A stretch of 47,692 nt of DNA from assembly GCA_003247345.1 (NCBI GenBank), contig QJZS01000004.1, forward strand, positions 1 through 47,692, in the 5' to 3' direction. Origin of the DNA: Spirochaetales bacterium. Lineage in GTDB: Bacteria > Spirochaetota > Spirochaetia > Sphaerochaetales > Sphaerochaetaceae. The notes beneath the pieces were generated by a model. That model was not told the DNA's origin, ran no database searches, and saw only the letters and a program-made list of their open reading frames with translations. Shown here one piece after another: positions 28,197 through 36,635 of the stretch (its first letter is position 1; every line of letters begins with the position of its first letter). The position numbers and the translations under genes were made by a program.

Positions 28197-28877
28197 ATGG
28201 ATCAGAATATAAGTAAATTAGACGAAAAGATGCAATTCTACCAGGAAATGCTTATCCAAATGGTTAATCGGGTAGAGGAAGCTATTTATCAGGCCCAATT
28301 CGCATTTCGTAATCATGATGTGGAACTGGCACAAAAAGTTATTGCAAATGACTGGTTTATAGATCGTCTCCAAGAAATGATCGAGAACGACGGAGTCCGT
28401 CTGTTAGTCAGTGAGGCTCCTTATGGGCATTATATGCGTCATATCATTGCTGGCATTAAGATTGTTGGTAGCTTGGAGCGGATGGGAGATCATGCAGCTC
28501 ACATGGCAAAGATGGCAAGCAGCAAGGATGACAAAATATTTATACCCTTTGTGGAACGTATCAGTGAAATGGCATTGCTTGGCGCAACCATGACACGAAA
28601 AGCCGTAGAAGCCTTCATCGATGTCAAAGCTGAGAAGGCAAGGGAAGTTGCCGCTCTCGATGATGAGATGGATGCAAAACGGGATGCTCTCAACAAAGAC
28701 CTGTTTGAGCTCCGACCAAAATCAGAGCCAGAAATGGAAAGAGTCTTGAATCTCTTTTACCTTACCAAGGAGATGGAACGATTCGGTGATCATGTTACCA
28801 CGATCTGTCGTTGGATCATTTACATGGATAAGGGAGAAAGACCCAAGTTGAATGGGCCGAGACAGAAGCAGGACTAA
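28197..28877 (+). CDS. phoU: Phosphate signalling complex protein PhoU
   Basis: PhoU-type helical repeats with MERFGDH and LERMGDHA; start at SD-preceded ATG 28197. Confidence 0.92.
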   Translation: MDQNISKLDEKMQFYQEMLIQMVNRVEEAIYQAQFAFRNHDVELAQKVIANDWFIDRLQEMIENDGVRLLVSEAPYGHYMRHIIAGIKIVGSLERMGDHAAHMAKMASSKDDKIFIPFVERISEMALLGATMTRKAVEAFIDVKAEKAREVAALDDEMDAKRDALNKDLFELRPKSEPEMERVLNLFYLTKEMERFGDHVTTICRWIIYMDKGERPKLNGPRQKQD

Positions 28878-30730
28878 GAACTATAGAGTTGTTCGCTTCG
28901 TTTATGCAGGTCAGTCAGCATGCCTCCCATTCGGGGAAGAGTGATGGTAAAGCAACTTCCGATTCCAGGCGTGCTGTCGATGGCAATGATTCCGCCATGT
29001 ACGTTGACTATGTGTTTTACGATTGACAATCCGAGGCCGGTGCCACCTTGGCTCCGGCTTCTTGCTGTATCAACGCGATAGAAGCGTTCAAAAATTCTAC
29101 CCTGAACATCTTTCGGGATTCCAATACCTTGGTCTTTGACCTTAAGTTCCACCTCATTTTCTGTTACTTTACAGGATAGGATTACTTCTTTTCCAGCCTC
29201 TGAATAATTCAAGGCATTGATTACAAGATTGGTAAGAGCTTGTGTGATTAAATGTTCATTTACGAAGAGCATGAAGTTCTCAGGATTATCTGAATTAATG
29301 GTCAATTTGCTTCCTTTGTCCTCAAATCGATACAAACATCCCTCTTCCGTCTCTGAAATGATTTGATCAATGGTAGTCCAATTCATGGTAGCCTTTGACT
29401 CTTCTTGTTCAAGGCTACTGAGCAACAACAAATCTTCAACCAATTGCTTCATCCGGTTTGCCTGGCGGTTAATGATTTGTGCAAAATGTGCAAGTTCCTT
29501 CTCATCATGAGTCTCGCTGATTGCCTCTGAAAATCCTGCTATGGAAGTGATAGGCGTTTTCAATTCATGGCTGACATTCGCTACGAAATCTTTGCGGATC
29601 TGTTCAAGTCGTTTGAGCTCGGTCATGTCATTGATTGAAATAACCACGGCATTGATTGCATGATCAACGCCGAGAACAGGGCCACTTAGGATTTTCAATT
29701 CTCTTGCTTGTCCACGTCCGGCAATTTTTGCCGTTTGACCAAATAGATGGCCGAATTGTTGGACACTGACCTCATGGTTCTGTCCATCCTGCAAGGTTGT
29801 ATTGCAAAGGGCTCTGATCTCATTGGAATTGATAACCTGAGAGAGGTTCTTTCCGATGATATTTTCCCCTTGGGCGAATAACAGCTCAGCCTGTCGGTTT
29901 ATCACCCGTATAGTCAGGCCCTTATCCAACATGAGAATTCCTTCGGTAAGACTGTTCAGGATGGCCTCAACCTGGTTGCGGCTGAATTCTACCTCATCCA
30001 TTTTTAATCTGATCTGCTTTGCCATCTCTTCCATGGTATTCCCAAGCTCAGCTAATTCACTCGGGCTTTCCAAATGCAACCGTGCACCAAATTCGGCTTT
30101 TGCATAGCGCTTTGCCAAGCCTTTTAATTGGTCCAGCGGTCTGGTAATCGTGGTGACTAAAAGAAATGTAATGAACGCAAACAAGATGAGAAGAACGGCA
30201 AGACCTCTAAAGAACAACCCTTGGTATATGTCCTGGTATTCGCCCAATTGATTCAAGGTTTTTGAGACCCTAAGGATTAAAATATCAGGATGGTTTTCTA
30301 TATGTCTCGCCCAATAGATCACAGGAAGGTTTTGGGTGGTACTCTTTCGTTCACTGGATGCCTCCCCACTGGTATTGGTAAGAGCCGCTTGCACCTCTTC
30401 CCGATATAAGTGATTGGTCATCGTTGCCGGATCATAATCGGAATCGAAAAGTACTTTGCCGGTTTTATCAATAACAGTAATTCGGGTTTCTGTTGATTGT
30501 GCGTAGGATTCAAAGTTGTGTGTAATCCAAGGTTCAGCGTCAGAGGGATCGATAAGTGTGGAGAGGTAATGAGATTTTGCAGCCAATTCTGAATAGGTGC
30601 TCTCATGAAGAGTAGTGGAGAAAGCCTTATTGGCAATCCATAGGCTGCCTAATAGAGAGAAGACAAGGACCAGAAGTGTCGTGAATGCCAAACGGGTACG
30701 GATACTTTTGTATTGCATGCTTTTCCTCAA
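28874..30730 (-). CDS. phoR: Sensor histidine kinase (PhoR-like, HAMP-PAS-HisKA-HATPase)
   Basis: FVANVSHELKTPITSIAGF, RVDTARSRSQGGTGLGLSIVKHIV; adjacent to phoU. Confidence 0.85.
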   Translation of the reverse strand: MRKSMQYKSIRTRLAFTTLLVLVFSLLGSLWIANKAFSTTLHESTYSELAAKSHYLSTLIDPSDAEPWITHNFESYAQSTETRITVIDKTGKVLFDSDYDPATMTNHLYREEVQAALTNTSGEASSERKSTTQNLPVIYWARHIENHPDILILRVSKTLNQLGEYQDIYQGLFFRGLAVLLILFAFITFLLVTTITRPLDQLKGLAKRYAKAEFGARLHLESPSELAELGNTMEEMAKQIRLKMDEVEFSRNQVEAILNSLTEGILMLDKGLTIRVINRQAELLFAQGENIIGKNLSQVINSNEIRALCNTTLQDGQNHEVSVQQFGHLFGQTAKIAGRGQARELKILSGPVLGVDHAINAVVISINDMTELKRLEQIRKDFVANVSHELKTPITSIAGFSEAISETHDEKELAHFAQIINRQANRMKQLVEDLLLLSSLEQEESKATMNWTTIDQIISETEEGCLYRFEDKGSKLTINSDNPENFMLFVNEHLITQALTNLVINALNYSEAGKEVILSCKVTENEVELKVKDQGIGIPKDVQGRIFERFYRVDTARSRSQGGTGLGLSIVKHIVNVHGGIIAIDSTPGIGSCFTITLPRMGGMLTDLHKRSEQLYSS

Positions 30731-30871
30731 ACTAACTTTATCAAGGTTGTAAGGGAGAAAATAGGGACAACCTTACAATTTCATTCTTTTTTCATAACTT
30801 TTTACTCGGGTTTCAACTTTTATCTTTCTATGGTAGGGTTTTCTTGTCAATATATTATTTTGGAGCATTTC

Positions 30872-31945
30872 ATGAATCTCGCAGTTCAAGAGAAAGAGCC
30901 CGCAAGGCTGTACGACACACCTCTTCTGCATCAGTCTTATTTCTGGTCTCAGGTAAAGCAAAATCAAGGCTTTAATATCAAGGCGTTCGATATCAAGACA
31001 CGACTTTCCGATCTTAATGGGAAACCAAGCTCGTCCTATCTTTTGGACGACGTCATGGTGCAACTCATTCCGATCAATCGGAAGAACAGCATCGCATATA
31101 TCCCGTACGGACCTACTTTATTGCCCAATGAAGACCGTATGGGATCCTTCCTTGAGGATCTTTCCATGCATCTGAGAGAAGTTCTTCCCCCTGAATGCAT
31201 TCTGCTGCGTTACGACCTTCCCTGGCAGTCAATCTGGGATGAGGAGGATGTCCCAAGATCATTGCAGAATGTCAGGCTCAACTGGGGGACAAGTAAGAAA
31301 CTTCTCAGAAAGGCTGTGTCTAATCAATTACCAAGTCACACCATGTTTATCGACCTCAGACAAGATGAAGATGAAATTCTCTATCGTATGCATCATAAGA
31401 CTCGTTACAATATTCGTCTCGCCTTGCGTAAGGGGGTAGAGGTAAAGCAAGTGGGGCCTGGGTATCTGCAAGCATTTTATGATTTATATCAACAAACATG
31501 CGAACGTAATCACATCACCTTGCATGATCGTTCATTTTTTGATGCCTTGTACCAAGCTGAGGATAGTGATGCCGGTATTGTACTTTTGATGGCATTTCTC
31601 GAGGATCAACCACTTAGCGCCATGTTCCTCAGTCGCTCCGCCAATCAGGCAACGTACCTCTATGGGGCTTCCTCTTCATCTAGACGAAACAGCATGAGCA
31701 CCTATGCCTTGCAATGGGCAGCAATCAAACTGGCCAAAAGCTGGGGATGCACTGATTATGACATGTTCGGGGTATCCTCATCCGGCGATACAAGCCACCC
31801 CATGCATGGCCTCTATACGTTCAAAAAAGGTTTTGGAGGATGGGCATACGAGCGTATGGGCTGTTGGGATTTCGCTTTTAATGAAGAACTTGCCAATGAA
31901 CTATTTGCTTATGAGATGGTAGATAGCGGGTATCATCTTCGCTGA
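30872..31945 (+). CDS. FemAB/lipid II peptidyltransferase-like GNAT family protein
   Basis: RYNIRLALRKGVEV, DMFGVSSSGDTSHPMHGLYTFKKGFGG motifs of the FemAB family. Confidence 0.8.
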   Translation: MNLAVQEKEPARLYDTPLLHQSYFWSQVKQNQGFNIKAFDIKTRLSDLNGKPSSSYLLDDVMVQLIPINRKNSIAYIPYGPTLLPNEDRMGSFLEDLSMHLREVLPPECILLRYDLPWQSIWDEEDVPRSLQNVRLNWGTSKKLLRKAVSNQLPSHTMFIDLRQDEDEILYRMHHKTRYNIRLALRKGVEVKQVGPGYLQAFYDLYQQTCERNHITLHDRSFFDALYQAEDSDAGIVLLMAFLEDQPLSAMFLSRSANQATYLYGASSSSRRNSMSTYALQWAAIKLAKSWGCTDYDMFGVSSSGDTSHPMHGLYTFKKGFGGWAYERMGCWDFAFNEELANELFAYEMVDSGYHLR

Positions 31946-32904
31946 AAGAGAACGGTTACCACCCCTCCGCATATCATTCCTAAGGATCCAGCTTTCTCAT
32001 TGCTCAAATCATAAGTCTTGGTGAAAGCAGACTGACTAGGATTAAGCAGCATCGATTTTGCCTCTTCAATGGTTCTGGCTTCAACTTCACCTCCACCGAC
32101 GGTGCCTAAAAACGTAAAGTCCTTGAATACAGCTAACTGGAATCCTACTTCACAGGGAGCTGAACCATGCTTCTCTATGACTCTGGCAACGATATGTTGC
32201 TCTCCTGTACTTTGGCGCAAGAGCAATTCCTCACTGAGCCTGACAGCTTGTTCGGTTTTTCGATATACGCTGATTACCTCTCCTAAGATTGCCAAAGCAA
32301 TCTCTGCTGCGGTAACAGCCCCTATATCCAAGCCGATTGGTGCATGGACAGTAGCCAGTTGTGATTCAGAGAATCCTTCTTCCCTCAATTGTTCGAAGGT
32401 AGTTGCAACCTTTCTTTTACTTCCTATCATCCCAATATAGGAATGGGGGAGACCAAGGGTTTTTTCCAGACAGACTTTATCAAAAGCATGACCTCTGGTT
32501 GCAATAATGAAATAAGGCCGAATCCACGCTTGAGGTGTATCAAGTACTTCCTCAAAAGGAGCACAGATACACTGGGCCTGGGGAAATCGCTGTGGATTGC
32601 AATATTCACTGCGGTCATCGATTATGGTTACTTTCAAAGCGAGATCCATTGCAAGATGATACAGGTCGAGTGCGATATGTCCGCCTCCGAACAAGACCAA
32701 GTGTACCTCTGATGCAAGATTTTCCACCAAAAGATCGGAGGAAGCCCAATCATGCTCGTGTTGGGCATACGTGGCAACCACTTTGGAGTCTTGCAATAAT
32801 GCCTCATCTCCAATATAAGGACCGTTAGTTACGGTTTTTCGTTGTACCGATTGTATTTTCAAAGCGTTCAATAAGTTCTTGTAATATGTTTTGGTATCCA
32901 TCAT
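31933..32904 (-). CDS. XdhC family protein, Rossmann domain first and XdhC_CoxI-like domain second
   Basis: VLFGGGHIALDLYHLA, TRGHAFD, YIGMIGSKRKVATTFEQLREEG, APIGLDIGAVTAAEIALAILGEV, then ARVIEKHGSAPCEVG...LGTVGGGEVEA. Confidence 0.85.
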   Translation of the reverse strand: MMDTKTYYKNLLNALKIQSVQRKTVTNGPYIGDEALLQDSKVVATYAQHEHDWASSDLLVENLASEVHLVLFGGGHIALDLYHLAMDLALKVTIIDDRSEYCNPQRFPQAQCICAPFEEVLDTPQAWIRPYFIIATRGHAFDKVCLEKTLGLPHSYIGMIGSKRKVATTFEQLREEGFSESQLATVHAPIGLDIGAVTAAEIALAILGEVISVYRKTEQAVRLSEELLLRQSTGEQHIVARVIEKHGSAPCEVGFQLAVFKDFTFLGTVGGGEVEARTIEEAKSMLLNPSQSAFTKTYDLSNEKAGSLGMICGGVVTVLFQRR

Positions 32905-34031
32905 TCCTCCAGTATCAGTTTTAAAGCCTCAATGGTAGTTTCTATTTCTTCTTTGGTTGTAGTATAACCCATACTAAATCGTATCGTTCCATTTGGAAAT
33001 GTGTGCATGCTTTTATGTGCCAACGGGGCACAATGCAGTCCTACTCGCGTCTCAATTCCGAATCTTGATTCCAATAGATAGCTGATTTGAGATAACTCTT
33101 TGCCAGGGATATCGATGCTTATAACAGCAGTTCGTTCAGCCATGGTTTTTGGCCCGATTACTTTGATTCGTGAATCTGATAATAAATAAGTAAGTAATTG
33201 TCCTGCACATGTATAGGCATCAGTTCCTTGGTAAGGTAAGAAATCCAATGCAGCTGACAATCCGGCTATACCTACTAGATTTTGTGTACCCGCCTCAAGG
33301 CGGTCAGGAAATGTTGGTGGCATCTGAAGAGAAGAACTATAGCTTCCAGTTCCTCCTCCTAAAATAGGTTGTATACTTTTCGATACAGCCGAGCTCAACA
33401 CCAATCCACCGGTACCTTGAGGCCCTAGAAGTCCTTTATGCCCAGTGAATGCAATTGCATCTATCACGCCTTCTTCCAATTTTGATGGTACATGTGGGGC
33501 GCTTTGTGCACTATCGATATACGTTAGCAAGCCATATCTATGAGCAAGAGTACCAGCTTCCCTTATGGGTTGAATAGTGCCTGTTACATTGCTTGCACCA
33601 GTGAGGATCAATGCTTTTGTATGGTTGTTAATGAAATTTGGAATTGTGTCGAATAAAATTTTACCATCAGGGTCAGACGGCACTATTGTGTAGGGAATCT
33701 TATGGACTTCCAATGCTCGTACTACTGCATTATGCTCCATTGAGCTGATAAGCACATGGTCCTTTTCGGTTAATGTCCCTGCGATCAGTTGGTTCAGTGC
33801 ATGTGTGACATTTAATGCAAATGTCACATTTCGTGAATTGCTTGCACCAAAAAACAATGCAAGTTTGCTTCTGCATCCACCAACCATATCTTCCGTTTGG
33901 TATGCACTCTCGTAACTTCCCCTTCCAGAATTTGAGCCAATTTCAACCAGGTATTGTTGCATTGCAGCGGCAACCTGCGGGGCTTTTGGAAATGCTGTTG
34001 CTCCGTTATCTAAATAAATCCTTTTACCCAT
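32901..34031 (-). CDS. Cysteine desulfurase family protein (EF2568-like, selenium hydroxylase associated)
   Basis: IYLDNGATAFPKAPQVAAAM, DSAQSAPHVP, FTGHKGLLGPQGTGGL; start at MGKRIYLDNG. Confidence 0.88.
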   Translation of the reverse strand: MGKRIYLDNGATAFPKAPQVAAAMQQYLVEIGSNSGRGSYESAYQTEDMVGGCRSKLALFFGASNSRNVTFALNVTHALNQLIAGTLTEKDHVLISSMEHNAVVRALEVHKIPYTIVPSDPDGKILFDTIPNFINNHTKALILTGASNVTGTIQPIREAGTLAHRYGLLTYIDSAQSAPHVPSKLEEGVIDAIAFTGHKGLLGPQGTGGLVLSSAVSKSIQPILGGGTGSYSSSLQMPPTFPDRLEAGTQNLVGIAGLSAALDFLPYQGTDAYTCAGQLLTYLLSDSRIKVIGPKTMAERTAVISIDIPGKELSQISYLLESRFGIETRVGLHCAPLAHKSMHTFPNGTIRFSMGYTTTKEEIETTIEALKLILEE

Positions 34032-34123
34032 AGTTTGATGGTACAGGATAAATTGAGAAAAATCCATTGCAGAAACAAAAATATAATGGTTTACTAATTA
34101 ATGTACGTCTTAAAGGAGGGGAG

Positions 34124-35176
34124 ATGAAAAATACTGAACGCACAACAGTCATGACCGCTGGGGCACTACTTGGGGTGTTCTCCGTACTATTGGTGTATTT
34201 CGGAAATCCTGCAAATATGGGTTTCTGTATTGCCTGCTTCATCAGGGATTTTACGGGTAGCTTGCAATTCCAAACAAAAGCAGGGGTGCAATATGCCAGA
34301 CCTGAGATTTTGGGCTTAATTCTTGGTTCTTTTCTTATAAGTTCAATAAAGAAAGAATTTAGTCCGCGTGGTGGATCTTCAACAATGCTTAGATTTTTTA
34401 TCTCAGTGTTTGTGATGATCGGGGCATTAGTATTCCTTGGATGTCCAGCCCGTATGTGGCTTAGAATCGCTGGAGGCGATTTGAATGCAGTCGTGGGACT
34501 GGTTGGGTACATCCTTGGAATAGGAGTCGGTGCAATCTTTCTAAATAAGGGATTCAGCCTGGGGCGAGCGTACCTTCAGAAAAAGACTGAGGGATCTATT
34601 GGAATCGTTGTGACTATCGCTCTTGTGTTGGTAGTTTTGTTTGTTCCTTCACTTTTAATCAATTCTAGTAAGGCTTATGCCCCTGCCGTATTGAGCTTAG
34701 TACTCGCTCTTATCCTAGGTGGAGTAGCCCAACGAAGCAGGTTGTGTACTGTAGGGTCCTTCAGAGATTTCTTCCTTTTTAGAGATACGACTTTGTTGAC
34801 CGGGTCTCTTATGATTCTGCTCACTGCATTTATTGGAAATATTATTACCGGTAATTTCCATTTGGGGTTTGCAAATCAACCAATTGCTCATACTGAAGCA
34901 CTTTGGAATATTCTGGGCCTTTTTGTAGTGGGGTTTGGTTCGGTGCTCATTGGGGGATGCCCATTGCGGCAACTTATTTTAGCCGGCGAGGGAAATACGG
35001 ATAGCATGGTTTGTATCCTAGGATTGGCAACAGGTGCTGCGCTTGCCCACAACTTTGGTTTGGCTTCATCATCTGCTGGAACAACTTCAGCAGGGAGAAT
35101 AGCTGTTCTTTTAGGGATTGCATTCTTGTTCGTTATCGCTGGTACTGTGCGTAAGGAGGTAGTACATGCAAATTGA
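34124..35176 (+). CDS. yedE: YedE family putative selenium transporter
   Basis: GNPANMGFCIACFIRDFTGSLQ, FLGCPARMWLRIAGGD, QRSRLCTVGSFRDFFLFRD, IGGCPLRQLILAGEGNTDS; next to yedF/selD. Confidence 0.88.
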   Translation: MKNTERTTVMTAGALLGVFSVLLVYFGNPANMGFCIACFIRDFTGSLQFQTKAGVQYARPEILGLILGSFLISSIKKEFSPRGGSSTMLRFFISVFVMIGALVFLGCPARMWLRIAGGDLNAVVGLVGYILGIGVGAIFLNKGFSLGRAYLQKKTEGSIGIVVTIALVLVVLFVPSLLINSSKAYAPAVLSLVLALILGGVAQRSRLCTVGSFRDFFLFRDTTLLTGSLMILLTAFIGNIITGNFHLGFANQPIAHTEALWNILGLFVVGFGSVLIGGCPLRQLILAGEGNTDSMVCILGLATGAALAHNFGLASSSAGTTSAGRIAVLLGIAFLFVIAGTVRKEVVHAN

Positions 35177-35372
35177 CACGAGGGGTTTATCTTGTCCACA
35201 ACCAGTAATTGAGACAAAAAAAGTTCTTGATACAAAAGTAGAACAAGCAACCGTGCTTGTTGATACCATTGCAGCAAAAGAGAATGTTTCTCGGTATGCA
35301 AAAGCTGCGAAATACAGTGTTGAAGTGAACGAAACTTCAGATGGATGGAGCTTGGAGCTGCATAAACTATGA
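35166..35372 (+). CDS. yedF: TusA/SirA domain protein (YedF-like, TusA domain only)
   Basis: MQIDTRGLSCPQPVIETKKVL CPxP motif; overlaps yedE stop. Confidence 0.85.
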   Translation: MQIDTRGLSCPQPVIETKKVLDTKVEQATVLVDTIAAKENVSRYAKAAKYSVEVNETSDGWSLELHKL

Positions 35373-35620
35373 ACGAATATTTGGTGACCTTCTTTGATCA
35401 TCATGGAGCGGTGCAATTCAGAAAGTTCGCTCGTTCCATTGCCGTACGATGTGTTTTGTCTCCAGTACCTAGAAAACTCTCTACTTCCTGTGGGACATGT
35501 GCACGTTATACGGCAATTCATTGGGACATTGGTTTCAAGAAAGATGAATTAGAAGCAGTCTATCAAAATGATAATGAAAAATTCACGATTTGCTATACCA
35601 ATGGAGGTATGCATGAATAA
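35369..35620 (+). CDS. DUF3343 (putative Se/S carrier-like) protein
   Basis: YLVTFFDHHGAVQFRKFA...PVPRKLSTSCGTCARY; ATGA overlap with yedF. Confidence 0.75.
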   Translation: MNEYLVTFFDHHGAVQFRKFARSIAVRCVLSPVPRKLSTSCGTCARYTAIHWDIGFKKDELEAVYQNDNEKFTICYTNGGMHE

Positions 35621-36635
35621 GACACTAACCAGTCTGGTCAAATCCAGCGGGTGTGCGGCCAAGTTGCCTGCAAAAGAATTGGAGGCGGTATTAGCATCAC
35701 TTCCAAAAGCTGATGATCCTCTTTTGGTTGGAGGATACGAAAGCAATGATGATGCCTTAGCCTATAGATTGGGTGATGGAAGATTACTCCTGCAAACGGT
35801 AGATTTTTTCCCTCCCATGTTTGATGATCCTTATGTATTTGGGCAAGTAGCTGCAGCAAATGCACTCAGTGATGTTTATGCTATGGGGGGAAAACCTGCA
35901 ATTTGCATGAACATTGTCTGTTTTCCTTCCTGTCTTCCCATTGGGGACCTGCAAAAGATTCTTCAGGGTGGACAAAGTAAGGTAGCCGAATGCGGAGCTG
36001 TGATAGCGGGAGGTCATACGATCAGTGACCCGACACCCAAATACGGTTTAAGTGTAACAGGCTTTGTTGATGAAGATAAACTGTGGAAAAATGATTCAGC
36101 ACAAGCCGGTGATTTGCTCGTCCTCACAAAAAGCATTGGTGTGGGTATTCTCATGACAGCCCTTAAGGCAAAGGCTGCCGATGAGAAATACACGAACGTA
36201 GCATTAAAACAAATGACAACGCTGAACAAATATGCCCAGGAGGCCGTATTACCATACGAGGTGCACAGTGCCACTGATATTACCGGTTTTTCCCTTTTAG
36301 GGCATAGTTCGGAAATGGCCTTGGCCAGTGGGGTGCAGATTATACTTGATGCAGAGGCAATTCCTGTATTGGATGGAACCGCTGAGTATGCGATTCAAGG
36401 TTACAATCCCGGCGGTCTCTATCATAATAGAGATTACATCCATGAACGGGTAACGCTTGCATCAGAGCTTGCTCAACAGATGGATGATATTCTTTATTGT
36501 CCCGAGACGAGCGGAGGCCTGCTGTTAAGTATGGAAGCCACTGCAGCAAAAGCGTTCAGCAAAGCGAGTGGCTATCCAATCATAGGAAGGGTAGAAGCCC
36601 CTATTGAAGACAGAACTTTGATAACGGTGAATTAG
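35613..36635 (+). CDS. selD: Selenide, water dikinase (Cys form)
   Basis: LTSLVKSSGCAAKLPAKEL, DDALAYRLGDGRLLLQTVDFFPPMFDDPYVFGQVAAANALSDVYAMGGKP. Confidence 0.95.
   Translation: MNKTLTSLVKSSGCAAKLPAKELEAVLASLPKADDPLLVGGYESNDDALAYRLGDGRLLLQTVDFFPPMFDDPYVFGQVAAANALSDVYAMGGKPAICMNIVCFPSCLPIGDLQKILQGGQSKVAECGAVIAGGHTISDPTPKYGLSVTGFVDEDKLWKNDSAQAGDLLVLTKSIGVGILMTALKAKAADEKYTNVALKQMTTLNKYAQEAVLPYEVHSATDITGFSLLGHSSEMALASGVQIILDAEAIPVLDGTAEYAIQGYNPGGLYHNRDYIHERVTLASELAQQMDDILYCPETSGGLLLSMEATAAKAFSKASGYPIIGRVEAPIEDRTLITVN

Noticed and set aside
30713-30871. N-terminal extension of the FemAB ORF
   Set aside because: Sequence before MNLAVQEKEP is hydrophobic/AT-rich non-family sequence and overlaps phoR start; 30872 preferred.
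35613-35660. Selenocysteine at the SelD active site
   Set aside because: Codon in SSGCAAK is TGT (Cys), not TGA.
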